Origin: JACTMJ01 sp039812845
Lineage (GTDB): Bacteria; Acidobacteriota; Terriglobia; Bryobacterales; Bryobacteraceae
Reading direction: 5' to 3'
NCBI GenBank assembly: GCA_039812845.1
Contig: JBDIBK010000113.1
Span: 1 to 12,794 of the forward strand
Length of the DNA stretch: 12,794 nucleotides
The notes below the pieces were generated by a model. That model worked only from the letters and a program-made list of their open reading frames with translations, made no database searches and was not told the DNA's origin. Each line of letters starts with the position of its first letter. Position 1 is the stretch's first letter. Position numbers and translations under genes: made by a program. Positions 1-6,069 of the stretch are shown here, one piece after another.

Positions 1-645
1 TGGCGCGTTGTGGGAACGACGCGCTCGGTGGAGAAGGCGGAGATGCTGCGCAAACTGGGCGTCGAACCGGCAGTGGTGGATGTGTTCGATGCCGATTCCC
101 TGCGCCGGGCGATGCTGGAAGCCAGACCGGAGATTGTGATTCATCAACTGACGGACCTCCCCGCCGGCCTTGCGGCAGACAAGATGGCGGAAGGACTGGT
201 CCGAAACGCACGGGTTCGGGACGAGGGCACACGCAATCTGGTTTCGGCCGCGGTTGCGGCGGGCGCGAAGCGAATGGTCGCCCAGAGCATCGCCCTGATT
301 TATGCGGAAGGGACCCTGCCGCACGGCGAGGCGGATCCACTGATCCCCGACACCGATCCCGTTTGGGGAGGCACGGTGAAGGGCGTCCTAAGCCTGGAAC
401 AACAGGTACTTCATGCACCGCTTGAAGGAGTGGTGCTGCGTTATGGGCTGCTGTACGGGCCCGGCACCGGTTTCGACTCCCCGGCTGCCCCCGGCTCCGT
501 GCATGCCGACGCGGCGGCAAAAGCGGCTGAACTCGCCGCCACCCGAGGCGCGCCTGGCACTTACAACATCGCCGAGCCGGGCGGCCCGATTGCGATTGAG
601 AAGGCGGTCCACGCGCTCGGGTGGGATGCAAACTGGCGAGCCTAA
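1..645 (+). CDS. NAD(P)-dependent epimerase/dehydratase-like protein (5' end missing)
   Basis: This is the C-terminal part of an extended short-chain dehydrogenase (Rossmann fold) that probably acts in the cytoplasm on a nucleotide sugar or other small substrate. The reading frame is open from base 1, so the true start and the first strand with the Gly-rich NAD-binding loop lie outside the window; a GTG at 10 is only an internal codon. What remains, 214 residues, shows the beta2 cofactor-specificity segment (VVGTTRS), a DVFDADSL stretch typical of the NAD-binding half, the beta4 segment leading to a Ser/Tyr region (AQSIALIYAEG), and a C-terminal substrate-side end (YNIAEPGGPI). The usual Tyr-x-x-x-Lys catalytic pair is not obvious: the expected helix reads VLSLEQQVL. 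It therefore belongs with atypical SDRs and may be a non-canonical reductase. Substrate unknown. It converges with the hydrolase at 908-1747. Confidence 0.8.
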   Translation, partial: WRVVGTTRSVEKAEMLRKLGVEPAVVDVFDADSLRRAMLEARPEIVIHQLTDLPAGLAADKMAEGLVRNARVRDEGTRNLVSAAVAAGAKRMVAQSIALIYAEGTLPHGEADPLIPDTDPVWGGTVKGVLSLEQQVLHAPLEGVVLRYGLLYGPGTGFDSPAAPGSVHADAAAKAAELAATRGAPGTYNIAEPGGPIAIEKAVHALGWDANWRA

Positions 646-907
646 GTGCCTTCGCGCGTCTGAATGGGTCGCTGTTTCGACAACCTGGGAAGATGCGTTC
701 GATCGAGAGATGTTGTGGCTTAAGGGGAGCAGGCTCGTTCAAGGCACCGCTGCCGGGGTTTCACTTTCTTTTTGACTTCGCCGGGGCGCTTACGCACTGG
801 GCCGGGCGGTGTCGCCGTTCGGCCTGGGGCTGGCTGATGCCGTCCCGCAGGTTTTCGGGCCGGTGGCCCCTTTGGACTGTTGGGGCAAATCCGCGGAGCC
901 GGTTGCG
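646..907. other. intergenic region between convergent genes, no gene seen
   Basis: These 262 bases separate the stop of the epimerase-like gene from the stop of the convergent hydrolase. Reading frames crossing it are continuations of shadow frames and carry no recognisable domain. A short 5-base-pair inverted repeat (857-861 with 865-869, three-base loop) and a T-rich tract (764-773) are present but do not together form a convincing terminator. Confidence 0.5.
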
Positions 908-1747
908 CTAATCCACGTATCCGTGGAGTTTCAAGAAGGCGATGGTTTCCGCCAGCACCGGCGTATACCAGCGGTTGCCGTCTCGCCCATGGTTGAAGAA
1001 TCCGTGCTTTGCTCCCGGGTATTCCTTCAGGGTGCAGTTGCCACCCGCCTTCTTCATTGCCGCGCAATATTCGCGGACCTGGCGTATGGGCACGGTGGTG
1101 TCGTCCACACCGTGGAAGATGAGGGTATCGGGGAGGCCCGGAGTCACCAGCTTCAACGGTGAAATGGCTTCCGCACCGGGCCCAAAGCGTTCGGACCACC
1201 GCTTTCCGGTGAGGTCCGTTACCGGGTTATAGGCAATCACCAGGTTGGGCCTCACCAATGCAGTGCCACCGGAGGCAGGCGTGCCGGTAGCGGTCATGAG
1301 GGCCAGATGGCCGCCGGCGGAACCACCCGCGGCCACGACGCGTTGAGGGTCAATACCGAGCTGCACCGCGTGTTCGCGGACGTAGCGCATGGCGCTGTAG
1401 GCGTCTTCCACGGAATCGGCGGGTTTGGATTGATTGCGGGAGGAAACGCGATAATCCACAAATACGCAGACCATGCCGCGATCGGCCAATGCCCGCCCGA
1501 ATGGAACGAACTGCTTTACCGAGCCGCGGGTCCACCCGCCGCCGAAGAAGAACACGATGGCCGGCCGGGGGCGGACGAAGAAGGAGCCCGGCGTTTGCAC
1601 TTGCAGATCCAGCGGAACGCCGCCGACGCGTTCATAGACGTAAGCCTGGGTTCCTTCCAGGGGCTCGCGCGGGGTCTGCGCGAGCAAACCCGTGCCAATC
1701 AAGAAGAGCAACGCAACCGTGACGGCGATCTGTTTCGCGTGAGTCAA
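908..1747 (-). CDS. secreted alpha/beta-hydrolase (acetyl-esterase/lipase type)
   Basis: This is a 279-residue alpha/beta-hydrolase, likely an esterase working outside the cytoplasm. Residues 1-23 form a signal peptide (short basic start, long hydrophobic core, cleavage near LLA-QTP). The catalytic triad can be placed: Ser143 in the GGSAGG elbow, Asp216 in HGVDDTTVP, and His248 in KHGFF. The oxyanion segment at 66-72 reads FFFGGGW, with Phe where classical hormone-sensitive-lipase relatives have the His of HGGGW; similar FFGGGW forms occur, as I recall, in exported bacterial esterase/xylan-esterase-like proteins. I chose the TTG start because an exact GGAGGT lies six bases upstream and the signal peptide begins immediately. 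It lies 198 bases downstream of the HDAC-family gene on the same strand and could be cotranscribed. Substrate unknown; acetylated sugar or glycan esters are plausible but inferred. Confidence 0.85.
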   Translation of the reverse strand: MTHAKQIAVTVALLFLIGTGLLAQTPREPLEGTQAYVYERVGGVPLDLQVQTPGSFFVRPRPAIVFFFGGGWTRGSVKQFVPFGRALADRGMVCVFVDYRVSSRNQSKPADSVEDAYSAMRYVREHAVQLGIDPQRVVAAGGSAGGHLALMTATGTPASGGTALVRPNLVIAYNPVTDLTGKRWSERFGPGAEAISPLKLVTPGLPDTLIFHGVDDTTVPIRQVREYCAAMKKAGGNCTLKEYPGAKHGFFNHGRDGNRWYTPVLAETIAFLKLHGYVD

Positions 1748-1753
1748 GGAATG

Positions 1754-1759
1754 ACCTCC
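1754..1759 (-). promoter_or_regulatory. Shine-Dalgarno site deciding a TTG start
   Basis: The minus strand reads GGAGGT here, six bases before the TTG at 1747-1745. No ATG or GTG alternative in the frame combines with a comparable site and an intact signal peptide, so this element fixes the start of the secreted hydrolase. Confidence 0.75.
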
Positions 1760-1818
1760 ATCCGGCGGGCTTTAGCGAATTCCTCGGCAGCCCGGCCTGA
1801 AACCTCGGCCATTGTATC

Positions 1819-1843
1819 GCGTGGCGCGTTCATGCGTGGCGCG
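1819..1843. repeat. 10-bp direct repeat, 15-bp period, upstream of the hydrolase
   Basis: GCGTGGCGCG occurs at 1819-1828 and again at 1834-1843, separated by TTCAT. It lies 70 to 95 bases upstream of the TTG start of the secreted hydrolase, in the 198-base gap after the HDAC gene. It could be a tandem regulator site, or chance in GC-rich DNA. Confidence 0.4.
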
Positions 1844-1945
1844 CCCTGCAACACCTACTGGGCCGCCCGGCACACGCGCTCCCGGGTCGATCCGTCTTCG
1901 AGGTACGCCCAGGGCTTCAAGGGCAGGCCGCCAGAACTTCAGCTT

Positions 1946-2881
1946 CTATTTCTCGGGGCTGCGGTTCCAGGGGGTGGATTGGAGGGCGGCTTCCGCGGCG
2001 CGCCAGGTGTTGGCGTGGATTTCCACGGTGTCTTCGACTTTGGTTGCGTAGCCTCCGGCTAGGGTGATCATGACCGGGATCTTCATTTCGAGGGCGCGCC
2101 CGATCACAAAGCGGTCTCTTGCGTGCAGGCCGTCCTTGGTGAGGTTCAGGCCGCCCAGTTGATCGTCGAGATACGGGTCCGCTCCGGCGACGTAGAAGAG
2201 CATGTCCGGCCGGACCAATTCGAGCACGGGCACCAGGCCGTGGCGCAGCTTTTCCAGGTATTCGATATCTCCCACTCCGTCTTCAAGGTTGATATCGAGG
2301 TCCGAAGGGGGTTTCACGGCGGGGTAGTTGTGCAACTGGTGGATGGACAGGGTGAAGACGCTGTCGTCGCCGGCGAAGATTGCAGCGGTGCCGTTGCCCT
2401 GATGCACATCGACATCCACCACAACGGCTTTGCGGATCAACCCCTCCCGCTGCAGCACGCGAATGGCCACCGCGACATCGTGGATGGCGCAGAACCCCTC
2501 GCCGTGGCCGGGGAAGGCGTGATGAAAGCCGCCGCCCACGTTGTACGCCGCTCCATAAGTTAGAGCCAGACGCCCGGCAAGCGTGGAGCCGCCGGCCGCG
2601 AGCCAAAAGGCGTCCACCATCCGGCGGGAATAGGGCACTTCGAGCTTCAGAATCTCCTGGTAGGAGATGGTCCCCTTGCGGAGTTTGCGCACCCAGTCCT
2701 CGTCATGAACGAGGCGCAGTTCTTCTTCGGTGGCCATCTCCGGGGTGTGGAGATCGGCTTCCGCCACTTCCCCGCTCCGCAGCAGCAACTCGCGGATCAT
2801 CCGGTATTTCTGGGATGGGAACACATGACGCCCGAAGTTGAGGTCATATTGCTCATGAAACACCAGTGGGACGCGGACCAT
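1946..2881 (-). CDS. histone deacetylase superfamily deacetylase (AcuC/HDAC-like)
   Basis: A 311-residue zinc-dependent amidohydrolase of the arginase/HDAC fold, at full length for bacterial members (about 300-340). All active-site parts are visible: the tandem His pair H120-H121 in GGGFHHA, the metal ligands D158 and H160 in DVDVHQGNG, the third ligand D235 in GADPYLDD, and the transition-state Tyr278 in LAGGYA. By homology it removes acetyl or acyl groups from lysine side chains, polyamines or small amides in the cytoplasm; the substrate cannot be read from sequence. There is no signal peptide. The ATG start has no Shine-Dalgarno-like sequence but lies six bases after a GATAAA, which suggests a leaderless message. 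It is divergent from the MBL-fold gene at 3134. It is not next to an acetyl-CoA synthetase, so the name acuC is not justified. Confidence 0.92.
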   Translation of the reverse strand: MVRVPLVFHEQYDLNFGRHVFPSQKYRMIRELLLRSGEVAEADLHTPEMATEEELRLVHDEDWVRKLRKGTISYQEILKLEVPYSRRMVDAFWLAAGGSTLAGRLALTYGAAYNVGGGFHHAFPGHGEGFCAIHDVAVAIRVLQREGLIRKAVVVDVDVHQGNGTAAIFAGDDSVFTLSIHQLHNYPAVKPPSDLDINLEDGVGDIEYLEKLRHGLVPVLELVRPDMLFYVAGADPYLDDQLGGLNLTKDGLHARDRFVIGRALEMKIPVMITLAGGYATKVEDTVEIHANTWRAAEAALQSTPWNRSPEK

Positions 2882-2887
2882 TGTGTA

Positions 2888-2893
2888 TTTATC
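2888..2893 (-). promoter_or_regulatory. candidate -10 element for a leaderless deacetylase mRNA
   Basis: On the minus strand the sequence is GATAAA followed by TACACA and then the ATG of the HDAC-family gene. A -10 box at this distance would place transcription start at or within a base or two of the ATG. No good -35 hexamer is seen at 17 bases upstream; the inverted repeat at 2900-2925 occupies that place. Confidence 0.35.
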
Positions 2894-2899
2894 ATGTCA

Positions 2900-2925
2900 C
2901 GCTCCACCGGCGACGGAGTGGAGCG
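2900..2925. promoter_or_regulatory. 8-bp perfect inverted repeat, operator-like
   Basis: CGCTCCAC (2900-2907) and GTGGAGCG (2918-2925) are perfect inverted copies with a ten-base spacer. It starts 19 bases upstream of the HDAC ATG and overlaps the expected -35 region of its candidate promoter, inside the 252-base divergent region shared with the MBL-fold gene. Its place and symmetry suit a dimeric repressor or activator site; an RNA hairpin in a message reading the other way is the alternative. Confidence 0.45.
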
Positions 2926-3133
2926 CGGCGCGGAACGTGCGTCCGGTGCCCGAAGCGGGTAACAATGGGGGTAGACCGCATCCAAAGCAGTTTGCCACCG
3001 CGCCGCGATTCGAACCGGATTCCGTTGAACCGCGCGCGAGGGGCGATGCGCGACGATCCGCGGAAGGAGAGAACCGATTTCGAGATCGGAATGTGCGCTG
3101 GAGGCATGCAGATCCAGCGGCAGTTGCGAGCGA

Positions 3134-4132
3134 ATGAAGAAGAGCCCACACCTGATTCCGAAATCGCTGGTTCGGCCGGTGAGCAAGCGCACGCGCAACT
3201 GGAAGCGGCGCACGCTGATCGGCGCCACGGGAACGGCGCTGGGCCTCACCGGGGCCGCCTATGCGGCGTACCGGGCCGCCCCCGGGTTCTGGAAGAATTT
3301 CTATGCCGATCTTCAACGGCCGCTGCGGGAACCCACTTCCATTCCCGACCCAAGCGCATGGCCCGAGACCGGCATCCACGCGGCCTGGCTGGGACACAGC
3401 ACCGTGCTGCTCAAGGTGAACGGCTTCACGATTCTGACGGACCCCATCTTCAGCGACCATGCCGGAATCCATCTCGGCGTCGTTTCGGTGGGGGTGAAGC
3501 GCCAGTTCCGTTCGGCGCTGGAGCCCGAGGATCTGCCGCCGATCGATCTGATCCTTATCTCCCACGCGCACATGGATCACCTCGATATTCCGTCGCTTCG
3601 CCGCCTGCAGGACCCGGAAACCACGCTGGTGATGGCGCGGCACACCAGCAACCTCGTTCGGGGGCTGCAATTCCGGGAAGTGCGCGAGCTGGGCTGGGGA
3701 GACCGCACCCGCATCGGCCCCGTAAGCGTGCTGGGGACGGAAGTGAACCACTGGGGCGCGCGCATGCGCGTGGACACCTATCGCGGCTACAACGGGTATC
3801 AGATCAACGTGGATGGCGCTTCAATCCTGTTCGCGGGCGATACCGCGCAAAGCGACGCTTTCCGGGCGCTGCGTTCGCGCAAGCCGCACTCGCTGGTCAT
3901 CATGCCCATCGGCGCCTACAACCCATGGATCAGCTACCACTGCACGCCGGAGCAAGCCTGGGCGATGGCCACCGATGCCGGGTTTGAGTACCTCATGCCC
4001 GTGCATCATCAGACCTTTCAGCTAAGCCAGGAACCCTCGCACGAACCCATTGAGCGTTTGCTGCGCGCGGCGCGCGGAAATGAAGACCGCGTGGCGCTGA
4101 CGGACATCGGGGAAGAATTTCACCTGAGTTAG
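3134..4132 (+). CDS. membrane-anchored MBL-fold hydrolase, NAPE-PLD-like
   Basis: A 332-residue metallo-beta-lactamase-fold hydrolase. Residues 1-26 are basic and end in KRR, followed by a hydrophobic stretch (27-48), so the protein is probably membrane-anchored or exported; the KRRTLIG start is only loosely Tat-like. The metal site is complete: HAHMDH at 144-149, His206 in VNHWGAR, Asp236 in AGDT, and a His at 291/292 in MPVHHQTF. The order of NHWGAR, a Tyr-rich strand, AGDT, MPIGAY (258-262) and HHQTF is that of the N-acylphosphatidylethanolamine phospholipase D-like group (related to RomA/UlaG-like proteins), which cleaves phosphodiesters. Lipid phosphodiesterase activity is inference. The Shine-Dalgarno signal is weak. 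The gene ends five bases from the end of the convergent fucosidase. Confidence 0.88.
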   Translation: MKKSPHLIPKSLVRPVSKRTRNWKRRTLIGATGTALGLTGAAYAAYRAAPGFWKNFYADLQRPLREPTSIPDPSAWPETGIHAAWLGHSTVLLKVNGFTILTDPIFSDHAGIHLGVVSVGVKRQFRSALEPEDLPPIDLILISHAHMDHLDIPSLRRLQDPETTLVMARHTSNLVRGLQFREVRELGWGDRTRIGPVSVLGTEVNHWGARMRVDTYRGYNGYQINVDGASILFAGDTAQSDAFRALRSRKPHSLVIMPIGAYNPWISYHCTPEQAWAMATDAGFEYLMPVHHQTFQLSQEPSHEPIERLLRAARGNEDRVALTDIGEEFHLS

Positions 4133-4142
4133 CACGCTCAGG
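4123..4142. terminator. inverted repeat over two convergent stop codons
   Basis: CCTGAG (4123-4128) and CTCAGG (4137-4142) are perfect inverted copies with an eight-base loop. The element covers both the MBL-fold TAG and the fucosidase TGA. There is no T-run on either side, so it is at best a weak bidirectional terminator. Confidence 0.3.
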
Positions 4143-5826
4143 GAAGCAGATCCCTCGATTGGCCCGTAACGGTGATCAGCGGATGCACGACGACCGCGCG
4201 AAACTCATATTCGCGCGCCGGATCGAGCCCCATCACCGTGCTTTGAAAACGGCCGTTTCGCGTGAGCGGCACGGGCGGCGAATCCATCCACGGTTCGGGA
4301 TTGTCGTAAAGTTCATCCACGCGCTGCTTGCGCCGGTATTGGAAGCGCGCCTCCACGCTCTGGCCGCCGACGAGCCGCGACAGATCCGCTTCCAGGATGG
4401 CGATGCCGCGCGCCTTATCCCAAACGCTCCGCGCCGTTGCCACCTGAGGAGGCAGGAATCCCGGCAGGGCGTGGGTGATCTTCAGCACCACCGGATTCGG
4501 GCTCCGGCGGTTGTCGTAGAAACGCTGCGCCCGCGTCGCCTGGATCTTGAGCCCCTCGGCAGTCTGGGTGAAGGTCGTCCGCGGGACGACATCCGCGCGA
4601 TATTCGAGAACCTCGCCACTCTGCCCCAGCACGGAAACCTGGGTCTTCTCGCCGGCCTTCACGCTCAGCAGGGTGATCTCTCTCGGAGTGCCCCACTTCC
4701 ATTCGTTCTTCTGCTCCACGATCGCGTAGACGGTGTCGGTGCCGTTCTCTCGGGTGAACCAGATGTCGTTCTCGTTCGTGATCACCCAGGGGCGCACGCC
4801 GTGGATAGCGTCCCGGTTCGCCATCATCCAGAGCCCGATTTCGCGAAGCCGGTCCGATTGTTCACGAGGCAGTTCCCCGGTTGGCATCGGCCCGACGTTC
4901 AGAAGCAGGTTCCCGCCCTTCGCCCTGGTTTCCACCAGCATTTCGATGAGCTCTCGGGCGGACTTGTAGCTCTCGTTCACCGGGCGGTATTGCCAGGAGT
5001 TGCCCATGGTGATGCAACTCTCCCAAGCGCCCTCGGGCGCCGCGCCGGGGATGTTCTGCTCCGGGGTGGCGATGGCCCCGCGGGTAACCACCGTTTGCGG
5101 CTGCAAGTCCCAGGCCAGTTCGCGCAGCCCTTCCGGCGGCCCGTCGATGAAGAAGTAGTCCACGGGCCCGTAGTTGGTGAAAAGCTCGCGAACCTGGGCG
5201 CGGTCCAGCTCCATCAGGCCGGGGTTATTGGCGGGGTACACCTCATCCCGGTTGCGGTCAATCCGCTTTCCGTTTCGGTAGAGCCAGTGGAAATCGTCGG
5301 GAGAGAAGTAGAAGCCGACGGCGATCCCCTCGGCGCGGAACGCCTTCACGACCTCCGCGGTGAGATCCCGGCCAAACGGCGTGTTCATGACGTTGAAATC
5401 CGTCGAACGGGTGCGGAACATGCAGAATCCGGAATGGTGCTTGGTGGTGAAGACGACGTAGCGCATCCCTGCGAGTTTGGCGAGGCGCGCCCAGGCAGCC
5501 GGATCGAAGCGCTCCGGCGCGAAATAGCCGGGCAGTTCGGTGAAATAGCGCTCCGCGTACTCTTTGGACGCGCCGGCGAGAGAGTGGCTGATCGTGGGCC
5601 CGGTTGCGGTATCCACGCCCCAGTGGATGAACATGCCGAAGCCAAGATCGCGGAACCGCTCCACCCGCGCCGGTTGATTGCGGTTGCCTTCCGCGGACGG
5701 AACCGGCTGGGCATAGATGGCACCAGGCGCGCCAATCAGGAAACAGGGCAGCAGGAAGACCCAGAGCCTCCAGGAGCGGCAGATCCTCCTGGGAAATCGT
5801 GGCGGGAACTCACGGGCGTCTCTCAT
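4138..5826 (-). CDS. GH29 alpha-L-fucosidase, secreted
   Basis: A 562-residue glycoside hydrolase family 29 enzyme, predicted to release terminal L-fucose with retention. I place the start at 5826 because a basic N-terminus and hydrophobic signal peptide (about 20-39, ending AIYAQ) follow; the frame is open further upstream but reads unlike protein. Domains: signal peptide; GH29 barrel, about 54-345, with RFRDLGFGMFIHWG (57-70), TKHHSGF (128-134), NYGPVDYFFIDG with the predicted nucleophile Asp228, WESC (268-271) and GGNLLLNVGP (304-313); a beta-sandwich of about 350-430; and a C-terminal fibronectin-III-like region (about 465-555, with EARFQYR and YEFRAVVV). Ser132 replaces the Asp usual in KHHDGF. 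The upstream gene on the same strand is a Tat-exported oxidoreductase, separated by a 243-base leader with repeats and hairpins. Related activities on fucose-like sugars are possible. Confidence 0.88.
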   Translation of the reverse strand: MRDAREFPPRFPRRICRSWRLWVFLLPCFLIGAPGAIYAQPVPSAEGNRNQPARVERFRDLGFGMFIHWGVDTATGPTISHSLAGASKEYAERYFTELPGYFAPERFDPAAWARLAKLAGMRYVVFTTKHHSGFCMFRTRSTDFNVMNTPFGRDLTAEVVKAFRAEGIAVGFYFSPDDFHWLYRNGKRIDRNRDEVYPANNPGLMELDRAQVRELFTNYGPVDYFFIDGPPEGLRELAWDLQPQTVVTRGAIATPEQNIPGAAPEGAWESCITMGNSWQYRPVNESYKSARELIEMLVETRAKGGNLLLNVGPMPTGELPREQSDRLREIGLWMMANRDAIHGVRPWVITNENDIWFTRENGTDTVYAIVEQKNEWKWGTPREITLLSVKAGEKTQVSVLGQSGEVLEYRADVVPRTTFTQTAEGLKIQATRAQRFYDNRRSPNPVVLKITHALPGFLPPQVATARSVWDKARGIAILEADLSRLVGGQSVEARFQYRRKQRVDELYDNPEPWMDSPPVPLTRNGRFQSTVMGLDPAREYEFRAVVVHPLITVTGQSRDLLP

Positions 5827-5860
5827 GTCCCCTATTCTCCCCCAACCGACCGGTCCGCCC

Positions 5861-5900
5861 CAGTTGAGGAGTTTTCGTTCCAGTGGGGGAGATTTCGGTC
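5861..5900. repeat. two-copy 20-bp tandem repeat upstream of the fucosidase
   Basis: Bases 5861-5880 and 5881-5900 align end to end with 16 of 20 identical positions. Read on the minus strand the shared core is GAnCGAAAnCTCC followed by an ACTG end. It lies 35 to 74 bases upstream of the fucosidase ATG. The spacing of about two helical turns suits a tandem binding site for a regulator. The pattern also recalls the multiple terminal repeats of IS21-family elements, so it could be the scar of a lost insertion; no transposase is near. Confidence 0.55.
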
Positions 5901-5963
5901 CGATCTTGCGAAGAAGCGGACGGGGAGGAAAGAGGCTCGGGTTGGGCAGCGTGGCGGGCGGTT

Positions 5964-6011
5964 CACAGCCGGAGCGCGGGCGACGATGGCCCGCCCGCCG
6001 CTCCGGCTGTG
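5964..6011. other. long GC-rich hairpin in the oxidoreductase-fucosidase gap
   Basis: CACAGCCGGAGCG (5964-5976) pairs perfectly with CGCTCCGGCTGTG (5999-6011). The stem continues inside as CGGGCG (5977-5982) with CGCCCG (5992-5997), with one bulged C at 5998 and a nine-base loop, giving 19 pairs in all. On the plus strand it is followed by CTTTTG; on the minus strand, the direction of both flanking genes, no T-run follows. It may act as a transcription barrier, mRNA-end stabiliser or leader structure. Confidence 0.6.
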
Positions 6012-6018
6012 CTTTTGC

Positions 6019-6050
6019 GCCGGGCCGCATCCGTTGCGAGGCGGCCCGGC
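6019..6050. other. second GC-rich hairpin just after the oxidoreductase stop
   Basis: GCCGGGCCGC (6019-6028) pairs perfectly with GCGGCCCGGC (6041-6050) around a 12-base loop. It lies 20 bases past the oxidoreductase stop codon and seven bases from the neighbouring hairpin at 5964-6011. As there is no T-run it is not a standard intrinsic terminator; 3'-end protection of the upstream mRNA is the simplest reading. Confidence 0.6.
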
Positions 6051-6069
6051 AGTGAATAGGAGACAGCGC

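Noticed and set aside
857..869. GGGCC-GGT-GGCCC hairpin between convergent genes as a terminator
   Set aside because: The stem has only five pairs and no T-run follows on either strand.
3007..3016. GATTCGAACC resembling a tRNA T-arm on the minus strand
   Set aside because: The flanking five bases cannot form the T-stem and no acceptor or anticodon arm is present.
2866..3987. A 373-codon plus-strand frame over the deacetylase promoter region and the MBL-fold gene
   Set aside because: Its sequence is low-complexity Arg/Gly/Ala/Pro and it overlaps the MBL-fold gene, which has complete family motifs in another frame.
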